From: Geodermatophilaceae bacterium
GTDB lineage: Bacteria > Actinomycetota > Actinomycetes > Mycobacteriales > Geodermatophilaceae
Direction: 5' to 3'
Length of the DNA stretch: 11,577 nucleotides
NCBI GenBank assembly: GCA_013812385.1
Contig: JACCTM010000385.1
Location: forward strand, 1 to 11,577
The notes under the pieces are model-generated. The model did not search any database. It had not been told where the DNA came from and saw only the letters and a list, made by a program, of their open reading frames with translations. Numbering within the stretch: position 1 is the stretch's first letter; every line of letters begins with the position of its first letter. This document shows positions 1-6,014 of this stretch, piece after piece. The translations under genes were made by a program, and so were the position numbers.

Positions 1-344
1 TTTGCCGAGTCGTCCTTGATCCAGACCGAGGTCATCCCCAGCTCCGCGGCCAGGCCCGGTGCGTGGATCAGCGGGGTCAGCCCCGGATTCAGGGTGACCC
101 GGCTCGCGGGGTCCTGACCGACGGGAAGCAACCCGACGTAGCGCCAGAGATTCTTGGGCCCGGACTCGATCTGCTCCCTGGTGACCGACGCCTGGATCGA
201 CTCGTCATAGCCCACCTCGAGGGGGCCGAAGCAGGCGGCACAAGCATGGATAGCCACCAACGGGTAATCCGCGCCGCAGTTGCGACAGACGAGAGCCGTT
301 GCCGGACACGGGATCGTCGTGCTGGGCTGAGCCGTCAGCGTCAT
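1..344 (-). CDS. thrC: Threonine synthase, N-terminal part (3' end beyond window)
   Basis: Threonine synthase is a PLP enzyme that converts O-phospho-L-homoserine to L-threonine in the cytoplasm. The first 114 residues are visible. They hold two CxxC pairs (Cys20/Cys23 and Cys35/Cys38) forming a zinc-ribbon-like head, typical of actinobacterial and archaeal-type ThrC. The family-typical stretch 'KNLWRYVGLLPV' (64-75), 'NPGLTPLIHA' (86-95) and the start of the 'WIKDDSA' segment (108-114) follow. The PLP-binding lysine should lie just past the window edge and cannot be checked. The ATG at 344 is chosen because an AGGAG Shine-Dalgarno sits 6 nt upstream and the zinc ribbon follows at once. The gene has a SAM-I riboswitch leader and is divergent from a HAD phosphatase. 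A paralogous function within the fold (for example cysteate synthase) is possible but less likely. Confidence 0.93.
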   Translation of the reverse strand, partial: MTLTAQPSTTIPCPATALVCRNCGADYPLVAIHACAACFGPLEVGYDESIQASVTREQIESGPKNLWRYVGLLPVGQDPASRVTLNPGLTPLIHAPGLAAELGMTSVWIKDDSA

Positions 345-350
345 CTAGGT

Positions 351-355
351 CTCCT
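351..355 (-). promoter_or_regulatory. Shine-Dalgarno of thrC, abutting riboswitch P1
   Basis: On the minus strand, AGGAG lies 6 nt before the thrC ATG. Its first two bases (355-354) are also the last two bases of the 3' strand of the riboswitch P1 helix (359-354). Formation of P1 on ligand binding should therefore hinder ribosome access. The overlap is read directly from the sequence; the effect on translation is inferred. Confidence 0.8.
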
Positions 356-455
356 CATCTTCCCCGCGCTTGCGGGCCGGAGTTGGCACCTGTCGCCGAA
401 TCGCGATGGTTGCCGGGGCTTCAGCGGGCCGGATCCCTCTGCCCCTCTGGATGAG
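354..455 (-). ncRNA. SAM-I (S-box) riboswitch in the thrC leader
   Basis: The minus strand shows the hallmark S-box order. P1 is CTCATC (455-450) pairing with GATGAG (359-354). P2 is GGGGC (445-441) pairing with GCCCC (419-415), with a K-turn-like AGAGGGA inside and GGG/CCC (437-435/428-426) as the inner helix. The conserved GGCAACC (414-408) comes next. P3 uses ACC/GGT (410-408/390-388) and UCGC/GCGA (406-403/396-393). The conserved GGTGCCAA (390-383) follows. P4 is CCCGC/GCGGG (376-372/367-363). Loop CCGG (432-429) can pair with CCGG (380-377) as a candidate for the family's pseudoknot. The compact P1-P4 layout fits SAM-I better than SAM-IV. There is no terminator hairpin with a U-run before the start codon, and P1 touches the Shine-Dalgarno, so translational control is inferred: SAM bound, thrC off. 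Confidence 0.93.
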
Positions 456-467
456 TGGTGTCGGTGA

Positions 468-473
468 AGTCTA
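468..473 (-). promoter_or_regulatory. Candidate -10 element for the riboswitch-thrC transcript
   Basis: The minus strand reads TAGACT, fitting TAnnnT. About 17 nt upstream is GTCGAA, a weak -35-like match. A start some 7 nt downstream would put the 5' end only a few bases before the aptamer P1 strand at 455, as expected for a short S-box leader. This is motif matching only. Confidence 0.4.
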
Positions 474-608
474 AACCGTGCCTGCGGGCGTTCGACCCGC
501 GGCTCGGCCGGTTCAGCTATGCGGCCATGCCTGGCGGTATTGGCCATGACTGCCGGGCACCTGACTCGACACGGCATGATGCCCTGCGTGTCCAGGCCCT
601 CGCCGAAG

Positions 609-1427
609 GTGCGAATCGTGTACTCCGATCTGGACGGAACCATGGTCGGTCCACGAGGGTCGTTCTGGCTGGATGCCGAGCGCAGGCTGACCGATGAGCC
701 CAGCCGCGCCCTGCTTGACCTGCACCACGCCGGGATCGACCTCGTCCTGGTCTCCGGCCGCACCCGTCTCCAACTGGTGGAGGCCGGGCGGATCTTCGGT
801 GCGGACGGCTTCATCGCCGAACTCGGCTCGGTGGTCGCCTGGTCCGGGTGGCGAGAACACCGTGTACTGCCCGGGGAGATGCCTTCCTCCTACGACGGTC
901 GAACGCCCTTCGACGTCATGGCCGCACTCGGCATACCCGACCAGCTGTTCGCACACTTTCCCGGGCAACTGGAATGGCACGAGCCCTGGCATATCGGGCA
1001 CGAGGTGGACGCGATGCTTCGTGGTGCAGTCGACGCGGTCGAGGCCGAGCAGTGGCTGGCGGCCCAGGGGTGGGGATGGCTCACGTTGCGGGACAACGGA
1101 ACTCTGCCCATCTCGCGGAGTACGGGCCTGTACCCCAAGGGTCTGCCGGCTCACGTCTATCACCTGATGCCGCGGGGGCTGTCCAAAGGCCTCGCCGTGC
1201 GCTGGGACCTGCAGCGACGCGGCATCGACCCGGCAGATGCCATCGCGATCGGGGACAGCATCAGTGACCTGGAGATGGCCGATTCCGTCGGTCTGCTCTG
1301 GCTCACCGCGAACGGGCTGGACAATCCCGATGTAGGAGCGCAAGCCGCGGCGCGTGACAACGTCTCGGTCTGCGACGAGGCGGTCGGCCTCGGCTGGGCC
1401 CAGGCGATCCGCTCGCTCCTGACCTGA
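609..1427 (+). CDS. HAD-superfamily (Cof/IIB-like) hydrolase, probable sugar-phosphate phosphatase
   Basis: This is a cytoplasmic haloacid-dehalogenase-fold phosphatase of 272 residues from the GTG at 609. Motif I is 'SDLDGT' (Asp7 nucleophile, Asp9 acid/base). Motif II is 'LVSGRT' (Ser49). Motif III lysine is in 'SKG' (Lys193). Motif IV is 'GDSISDLEMAD' (Asp216 and Asp220, Mg2+ ligands). The large insert between motifs II and III fits a C2B cap, as in Cof, sucrose-phosphatase and mannosyl-3-phosphoglycerate phosphatase relatives. The substrate cannot be told from the sequence. Start choice: the GTG at 609 places motif I right at the N-terminus, as usual in the family. ATGs at 519, 576 and 579 are in frame, but the extra residues look non-homologous and none has a clear Shine-Dalgarno. 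The gene is divergent from thrC and convergent with the PQQ enzyme gene. Confidence 0.85.
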   Translation: MRIVYSDLDGTMVGPRGSFWLDAERRLTDEPSRALLDLHHAGIDLVLVSGRTRLQLVEAGRIFGADGFIAELGSVVAWSGWREHRVLPGEMPSSYDGRTPFDVMAALGIPDQLFAHFPGQLEWHEPWHIGHEVDAMLRGAVDAVEAEQWLAAQGWGWLTLRDNGTLPISRSTGLYPKGLPAHVYHLMPRGLSKGLAVRWDLQRRGIDPADAIAIGDSISDLEMADSVGLLWLTANGLDNPDVGAQAAARDNVSVCDEAVGLGWAQAIRSLLT

Positions 1428-1530
1428 TCAGTACCGCGGCATCAGCACGCCGATGTGCCAACGCGAGGGACGCCGAGAAGTGACGTCGGGGCGCATGCGC
1501 ATCTGCCACTGCCGCCGGTTGACCTGCTGC

Positions 1531-1544
1531 GCGCCGAGGGGCGC
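1531..1544. terminator. Possible weak bidirectional terminator hairpin
   Basis: In the 123-bp gap between two convergent genes, GCGCC-GAGG-GGCGC forms a perfect 5-bp GC stem with a 4-nt loop. Neither strand has a U-run after it, so it is not a classic intrinsic terminator. GC-rich actinobacteria often have such U-less hairpins, but the assignment is weak. The rest of the gap holds no convincing gene. Confidence 0.25.
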
Positions 1545-1550
1545 TGGCGA

Positions 1551-2774
1551 TCAAAGTTCTGGAGTCACCCGCAGCAGGACGTCGCCCCCGTCGCCGTTCG
1601 ATGTGGTCACGTAGAACGAGTCATCGTTGCCGAGTTGCACCGTCCGGATCCGCCCGTAAGTTCCGTCAAATCCGGGGAGCCGGCTGGCCGAGATGAGCGC
1701 TGCGTCCTCCCCGATTTGCAGGGCCAGAATGCCCTGGCCGGCGAGCAAGCCTACGAGGAGCAGGCCGTCATAACCGCCCCAGGCCGGACCGTCGAGAAAA
1801 GTTGAACCGCTGGTGGCAATCGCCGGCTCCCCCGAGGCCCAGACAGCCGGTTGCGCGCCGTCGATGGCCGGATCGGTCATTGGCACCGACTCGTTGTAGT
1901 CATCGGGGTCCTCACCCACCGGATTCCAGCCATAGTTGGCACCGGCCATCAGCAGGTTGATCTCGTCATCGACGTCTGGCCCATGCTCGGCGGAGTACAT
2001 GTCTTCGGTGCCCGGTCGCAGGGCCAAGCCTTGGACGTTGCGGTGCCCGTAGGTGTAGATCAGCGGGTTGGCCTCGCCGTCGCCGAGAAACGGATTGTCC
2101 GGCCACGGCTGACCGGTATAGGGGTCCACCCGAAGTGTCTTGCCGCCCAACGAGGTCAGATCCTGGGCGTTGCTTCCGGTGGCGGCATCCCCCGTACTGA
2201 TCCGCAGCGCGCCGTCGGTGTCGAAACGAAGCCGGCAGCCGCCGTGCCGTCCGGAGGTGAGCGGCATCCCCTCGACAAGCGGATCGGACAGCCTCGTCGC
2301 GGCGGCATAGTCGGCAGCCATCTCCCAGGAGATGACCCGGATGTCACCCTCTCCACCGTCGAACCCCTCGCAGGTGAAGAAGCGTCGGTTGTCGGTGAAG
2401 CCCGGGTCGAGCACCAGGCCCATCAAGCCCGTCTCACCCCTTGCGAACAGGTCACCGAAGTCCGCGTCTATGGCGCGCAGGCTCCCGTCGGGAAAGTACG
2501 CCGACAGCCCCCCGCGACGCTGGTCGAAGATGATCGTTCCATCGGGAGCCTGCGCGAGATCCCACGGATTGTCGAGGTCTTCGACAAGAACCTCCACCAC
2601 GAGTTCTGGCAGGCGCTGATCTGGCCCGAGGCTGGGGCTGACCGCAGTGCTGGACGGACCCGACGCAGTCCGCTGTGCCGGATCACTACAGCCGACCACC
2701 GACAGCAACGCGATCACGCTGAGCACAACCGGAACCATCCGGACATGTCCTCGCTTGTCACCCATCGTTCGCAT
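1551..2774 (-). CDS. PQQ-dependent aldose/soluble glucose dehydrogenase-like lipoprotein
   Basis: This is a 407-residue exported beta-propeller of the soluble-glucose-dehydrogenase/Hhip-like family (YliI/Asd type). Such enzymes oxidise aldoses with pyrroloquinoline quinone and Ca2+. The N-terminus has Lys7, Arg8 and Arg12, a hydrophobic stretch (13-27) and the lipobox 'VVGC' with Cys29, so it is probably lipid-anchored on the outer membrane face. Family signatures: 'NPWDLAQAPDG' (69-79), 'RGETGLMGL' (112-120), 'GRHGGCRLRFDTDG' (175-188; His177 matches the catalytic His), 'YGHRNVQGLA' (242-251; Arg245, PQQ contact in the family), 'AEHGPDVDDEINLL' (262-275) and 'YGRIRT' (373-378). Cys135 and Cys180 could form a disulfide. 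The start at 2774 keeps the basic n-region; the ATG at 2765 is also possible and neither has a good Shine-Dalgarno. It is divergent from a cupredoxin gene, its possible electron acceptor. The true substrate and PQQ use are not proven. Confidence 0.88.
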   Translation of the reverse strand: MRTMGDKRGHVRMVPVVLSVIALLSVVGCSDPAQRTASGPSSTAVSPSLGPDQRLPELVVEVLVEDLDNPWDLAQAPDGTIIFDQRRGGLSAYFPDGSLRAIDADFGDLFARGETGLMGLVLDPGFTDNRRFFTCEGFDGGEGDIRVISWEMAADYAAATRLSDPLVEGMPLTSGRHGGCRLRFDTDGALRISTGDAATGSNAQDLTSLGGKTLRVDPYTGQPWPDNPFLGDGEANPLIYTYGHRNVQGLALRPGTEDMYSAEHGPDVDDEINLLMAGANYGWNPVGEDPDDYNESVPMTDPAIDGAQPAVWASGEPAIATSGSTFLDGPAWGGYDGLLLVGLLAGQGILALQIGEDAALISASRLPGFDGTYGRIRTVQLGNDDSFYVTTSNGDGGDVLLRVTPEL

Positions 2775-2840
2775 TATTCACGGGTGACTGTGACCTCGAT
2801 CTGCTTCACCCGGCAATGCCAATGCAGTTCAATCACGAGC
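2775..2840. promoter_or_regulatory. 66-bp divergent intergenic region (two start sites back to back)
   Basis: This gap must hold the translation signals, and probably the promoters, of both the PQQ enzyme gene (minus) and the cupredoxin gene (plus), unless the transcripts start inside the opposite gene. Visible repeats are GTGAC-T-GTGAC (near 2783-2793) and a tandem CAATGC (near 2815-2826). Neither is a recognised operator, and I see no convincing -35/-10 pair. Confidence 0.35.
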
Positions 2841-3293
2841 ATGAGACGCCTGCTTGCAGTTCTGTTTGCCCTGTCCCTGATGGTGACCGGGTGCGGAGGT
2901 AGCGACGACGCCGGTTCCGGAGGCAGTGCCGACGCCACTGTGGACTCTGGCAGTGGCTCTGACACCGGAAGCGGCGGCAGCGGTGGGGACGACGGGTACG
3001 GCGGCGGCAGTGGTGGAGACACCGGCGGAGGCGACGCGGAAGCGGGCACGATCACCATCGCCGACTTCGCCTACGGCGAGCCGTTGACCGTCGCACCCGA
3101 AGCGCTCATCCGGGTCGTCAACGAAGATTCAGCCAGCCACGACGTGGACGCCCAGGACGGTACGAGCTTCAACACCGATCTGCTCGGACAGGGCGAGGAA
3201 CTGACCTTCAACGCGCCGGCCGAGGAAGGGACCTACGACTTCACCTGCAGCGAGCACCCGCAGATGTCCGGCCAACTGATCGTCTCCGCGTAA
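2841..3293 (+). CDS. Cupredoxin-domain (plastocyanin-like) copper lipoprotein
   Basis: This is a small, 150-residue exported electron-transfer protein. Residues 1-17 form a lipoprotein signal ('MRRLLAVLFALSLMVTG') with the lipidation Cys18 in 'VTGC'. Residues 19-68 are a low-complexity Gly/Ser/Asp linker that probably holds the domain away from the membrane. Residues 69-150 form one cupredoxin domain. The complete type-1 copper set is present: His100 ('SASHD'), Cys136 ('DFTC'), His139 ('SEHP') and Met142 ('QMSG'), in the spacing of plastocyanin-like proteins. The ATG at 2841 is chosen because the basic n-region follows at once; the upstream in-frame codons look non-coding and the Shine-Dalgarno is poor. 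The gene is divergent from a PQQ-type dehydrogenase, suggesting a redox partnership. A general role in respiration or copper binding is the alternative. Confidence 0.9.
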   Translation: MRRLLAVLFALSLMVTGCGGSDDAGSGGSADATVDSGSGSDTGSGGSGGDDGYGGGSGGDTGGGDAEAGTITIADFAYGEPLTVAPEALIRVVNEDSASHDVDAQDGTSFNTDLLGQGEELTFNAPAEEGTYDFTCSEHPQMSGQLIVSA

Positions 3294-3323
3294 CTTCTTC
3301 GGTCAGCCAGTCAGATGACGGAT

Positions 3324-3360
3324 AGCGAAGACATCGAGACGCGCTGTACCTCGTTTTTCG
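3324..3360 (+). terminator. Possible terminator after the cupredoxin gene
   Basis: Downstream of the cupredoxin stop, an imperfect stem can form between CGAAGACATCGAG and CTCGTTTTTCG. The inner 4 bp are CGAG/CTCG and there are two bulges. It carries a T5 run at the 3' side. The run lies inside the stem rather than after it, so the call is weak. The gap 3294-3404 separates convergent genes and holds no convincing gene. Confidence 0.25.
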
Positions 3361-3404
3361 TGGCGGTCGTCAGGGTCAGGCGCGCCGTACCTCACACCAC
3401 ACCG

Positions 3405-4448
3405 TCAGGCGGTGCGCTCTAGCATCACGTCGCACAGACTTGCCAGCGCGTCTCGGACCGGACCCGCGGGCAACGGCTCGAGGGTGAGCTTGGCCCGATC
3501 GACGTAACCGACCAGCATCGCCCGGGCGCGGACCATGGCATCGGAAGTACGCAGGCCAGCCAACGCCTCTGCGTGGCTGTCCGTGTCGGTCAGTGGACCG
3601 GACAGCAGTGCCCTCAGCCGGCTCTCGGCCGGGTCCCGTCCTGCACGGGCCAGCAGGATCGGCAGGGTTGCGATCCCTTCGCGGAGATCGGTGCCCGGCG
3701 CCTTCCCCGAAATGCCCTGCTCGCTGGAGATGTCGAGCAGGTCGTCAGAGATCTGGAAGGCAATTCCGACCGCCTCCCCGTACGAGGTCAGCCCGGTCCG
3801 GATGGGATCGGGGACCCCGGCGAACATCGCGCCGAATCGCGCCGCCGTCGCGACCAGGGATCCAGTCTTGTCGGTCAGCACGGACAGGTAGTGCTCGACC
3901 GGGTCGGTGTCCGAAGCAGGACCGACGGTCTCGCGAATTTGGCCGGTGACCAGCCGCTCGAAGGTACGGGCTTGGATCCGTACGGCCTCCGGACCCAGGT
4001 CGGCCAGCAGGTCCGAGGCTCTGGCGAAAAGGAAGTCTCCGGTTAGGATGGCGACACTGTTGTCCCAACGACTGTTCGCGCTGGGAGCTCCGCGGCGTAC
4101 GTCGGCCTCATCCATCACGTCGTCGTGGTAGAGCGTGGCGAGGTGAGTCAGCTCCACCACGACTGCCGCCGGGACCACGCCCGGCGCCGATGCGTCCCCG
4201 AGCTGCGCTGCGAGCAGGGTCAGCAGCGGCCGGAACCGTTTGCCGCCGGCCTCGACGAGGTGACGCGAGGCCTCGCCCACGAACTCGAAGTCGCTGGCGA
4301 CACTGGCCCGCAACAACTCCTCGACCGCGTCGAGCCCCCGCTGCAGCACCGGCTCGAGGTCGCCGCCGATCGCGCTGAGCCCGAGCGCCGCAGCGGCTCG
4401 ACCGGGCATGGCCGACTCGGCGAGGTTGTTATTCCTAGGCGGACGCAC
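3405..4448 (-). CDS. Long-chain trans-polyprenyl diphosphate synthase (menaquinone side chain)
   Basis: This enzyme condenses isopentenyl diphosphate onto an allylic diphosphate to build the all-trans tail of menaquinone. It is 347 residues, close to GrcC/HepT/IspB relatives. Motifs: 'GGKRFRP' (68-74), first Asp-rich motif DDVMD (109-113) followed by 'RRG', 'KTGSL' (194-198), second Asp-rich motif DDLLD (235-239) and 'PGTDLREG' (251-258). The fifth residue before the first DDxxD is a small Ala (Ala104), which in this family favours long products (about C30 or more). Start: the GTG at 4448 lies 15 nt after the nuoN stop, with GGGA 7 nt before it; the ATG at 4409 (Met14) is an alternative. Its place as the last gene of the nuo cluster supports a menaquinone role, matching quinone supply to complex I. 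Chain length is not known. Confidence 0.92.
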   Translation of the reverse strand: MRPPRNNNLAESAMPGRAAAALGLSAIGGDLEPVLQRGLDAVEELLRASVASDFEFVGEASRHLVEAGGKRFRPLLTLLAAQLGDASAPGVVPAAVVVELTHLATLYHDDVMDEADVRRGAPSANSRWDNSVAILTGDFLFARASDLLADLGPEAVRIQARTFERLVTGQIRETVGPASDTDPVEHYLSVLTDKTGSLVATAARFGAMFAGVPDPIRTGLTSYGEAVGIAFQISDDLLDISSEQGISGKAPGTDLREGIATLPILLARAGRDPAESRLRALLSGPLTDTDSHAEALAGLRTSDAMVRARAMLVGYVDRAKLTLEPLPAGPVRDALASLCDVMLERTA

Positions 4449-4463
4449 CGAGAAGTCCCGCGC

Positions 4464-6014
4464 CTATCCGACCAGGACGGCGGCCTGCTCGGCCAGGTCC
4501 AGAACCGCGTTGGGAGCCAGCCCCAAGATGAGGGTGGCCGCGGCCGTGACCGCGAGCACGATGGTCGTGGGCAGGCCCGGTACGCCGACCGTGGGACCGT
4601 CCTCGGCCGGCGGAGAGAAGTACATGAGCACGACCAGCCGCAGGTAGAAGAAGGCAGCTATCGCGCTGGCCAGCAGCGCGATGACCACCAGCGGCCAGGC
4701 ACCGTCGTCGATCGCGGCCCGGAAGACGGCGAACTTCCCGGTGAATCCGCTGGTCAGTGGCAACCCCGCCAACCCGAGCAGGAACAGGGTCATGACAGCG
4801 GCGGTCAGCGGCGACCGAGAGGCAAGGCCAGCCCATTTCGACAGATGTGTCGCTTCGCCATCACCGTCGCGTACGAGCGTCACGACGGCGAAACCGCCGA
4901 CCGTCGTCAGGCCGTAGGTGAGCAGGTAGAACAGGGTGCTCGACAGTCCCCGCCCTGCGGTTGCGGCATCACCCAGGGCGATCACCCCGACAAGGAGAAA
5001 CCCGGCGTGTGCGATGGAGGAGTAGGCGAGCATCCGCTTGACGTCGGTCTGGGTGATCCCGAGGATCGCTCCGACCACCATCGACACGATGGCGATGCTG
5101 TAGATCAGTGGGCGCCAAGTCCACTCAGAGGTCCCGAAGCCGACGTAGAGCAGTCGTAGGATCGCGCCGAAGGCAGCCACCTTGGTGCACGCGGCCATCA
5201 GGGCAGTCACTGGAGTGGGCGCGCCCTGATAGACATCCGGTGTCCAGGCATGGAAGGGCGCGATGCCGGCCTTGAACAGCAGGCCGACGATCAGCAGCGC
5301 CAAGCCCGTGACGAACAGCGCGTCCGAAGAGCCCGATCGGGCCGCGGACTCTCGGATCTCGCCGAGGTCGACGCTTCCCGAGAAGCCGTAGATCAAGGCC
5401 AGGCCGTACAGAAAGAACGCTGACGCGAAGGAACCCAGCAGGAAGTACTTCACTGCCGATTCCTGGGAGAGCAGCCGGCGCCTGCGCGCCATGCCGCAGA
5501 TGAGGTACAGCGGCAGGGACAGCACCTCGAGGGCCACGAACATGACCAGCAGGTTGTTCGACGCCGCGAACAGCATCATCCCGCCGATGGCGAAGCTGGC
5601 CAGCGGGAAGACCTCGGTCTGCGAGTACGGCGCCGCGGCCAGCTTGCGGTCCGCGGAGCTGCCGACCGGGAGCGCAGCAGAGGCGACGAAGGCGCTCTTC
5701 GCTGGATCCAACGCGCGCTCGGCGAACATCAGTATCGACAGCGCACCAAGTGCTGCGATCGTCCCTTCGAGGAAAAGGGCCGTCCCGTCGACGGCGACTG
5801 CCCGCGCCGCGGTGAGCTCGTTGCGTCCGGCCACCAGGACGACGGCGACCAGCGCGCCGACCGTGCCGAGGAGGGCCAGGGCGACTTGCACGTTCCAGCG
5901 CAGGTGACGGGGCGCGAACGCCTCGATCAGGACGCCGAGGCAGGCCGCAGCGAGCACGATCAGGACCGGGGCCAGGCCCACGTAGGAAATCGATGGTGCA
6001 CTGAGGTCGGGCAT
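4464..6014 (-). CDS. nuoN: NADH-quinone oxidoreductase subunit N
   Basis: This is an antiporter-like membrane subunit of complex I, 516 residues, with many hydrophobic helices. The ion-path residues known from NuoN are in place: Glu163 ('FVALEVLSLPLY'), Lys189 ('SAVKYFLLGS'), Lys248 ('LFKAGIAPFHAWTPD'), Lys278 ('ACTKVAAFGA') and Lys427 ('GFTGKFAVF') in the broken distal helix. Compared with the E. coli protein (about 485 residues) there is an extra hydrophilic stretch near 101-131, ahead of the first conserved core helices. The ATG at 6014 shares one base with the nuoM stop (TGATG) and has a strong GGAGGAG Shine-Dalgarno. The polyprenyl synthase follows 15 nt downstream. Confidence 0.97.
   Translation of the reverse strand: MPDLSAPSISYVGLAPVLIVLAAACLGVLIEAFAPRHLRWNVQVALALLGTVGALVAVVLVAGRNELTAARAVAVDGTALFLEGTIAALGALSILMFAERALDPAKSAFVASAALPVGSSADRKLAAAPYSQTEVFPLASFAIGGMMLFAASNNLLVMFVALEVLSLPLYLICGMARRRRLLSQESAVKYFLLGSFASAFFLYGLALIYGFSGSVDLGEIRESAARSGSSDALFVTGLALLIVGLLFKAGIAPFHAWTPDVYQGAPTPVTALMAACTKVAAFGAILRLLYVGFGTSEWTWRPLIYSIAIVSMVVGAILGITQTDVKRMLAYSSIAHAGFLLVGVIALGDAATAGRGLSSTLFYLLTYGLTTVGGFAVVTLVRDGDGEATHLSKWAGLASRSPLTAAVMTLFLLGLAGLPLTSGFTGKFAVFRAAIDDGAWPLVVIALLASAIAAFFYLRLVVLMYFSPPAEDGPTVGVPGLPTTIVLAVTAAATLILGLAPNAVLDLAEQAAVLVG

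Noticed and set aside
354..455. SAM-IV rather than SAM-I riboswitch
   Set aside because: SAM-IV shares the core but has a differently placed extra hairpin and pseudoknot outside P1. Here P4 lies between P3 and the P1 closing strand, and the start codon follows within 10 nt.
513..1343. Minus-strand open frame of 276 codons opposite the HAD gene
   Set aside because: It is antisense to an intact HAD gene with all motifs, and has no recognisable domain of its own.
1851..2840. Long in-frame extension upstream of the cupredoxin gene
   Set aside because: The extension lies antisense to the PQQ enzyme. The lipoprotein signal starting at 2841 fixes the real start.
2955..3045. Gly/Ser/Asp-coding repetitive stretch as a possible DNA tandem repeat
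   Set aside because: It is an irregular low-complexity linker within the cupredoxin lipoprotein, with no fixed repeat unit.
4125..5159. Long plus-strand open frame (344 codons) opposite the polyprenyl synthase and nuoN
   Set aside because: Its product is rich in Arg, Gly, Gln and Asp with no recognisable domain, and it lies antisense to two clear genes. It is the usual mirror frame of high-GC coding DNA.
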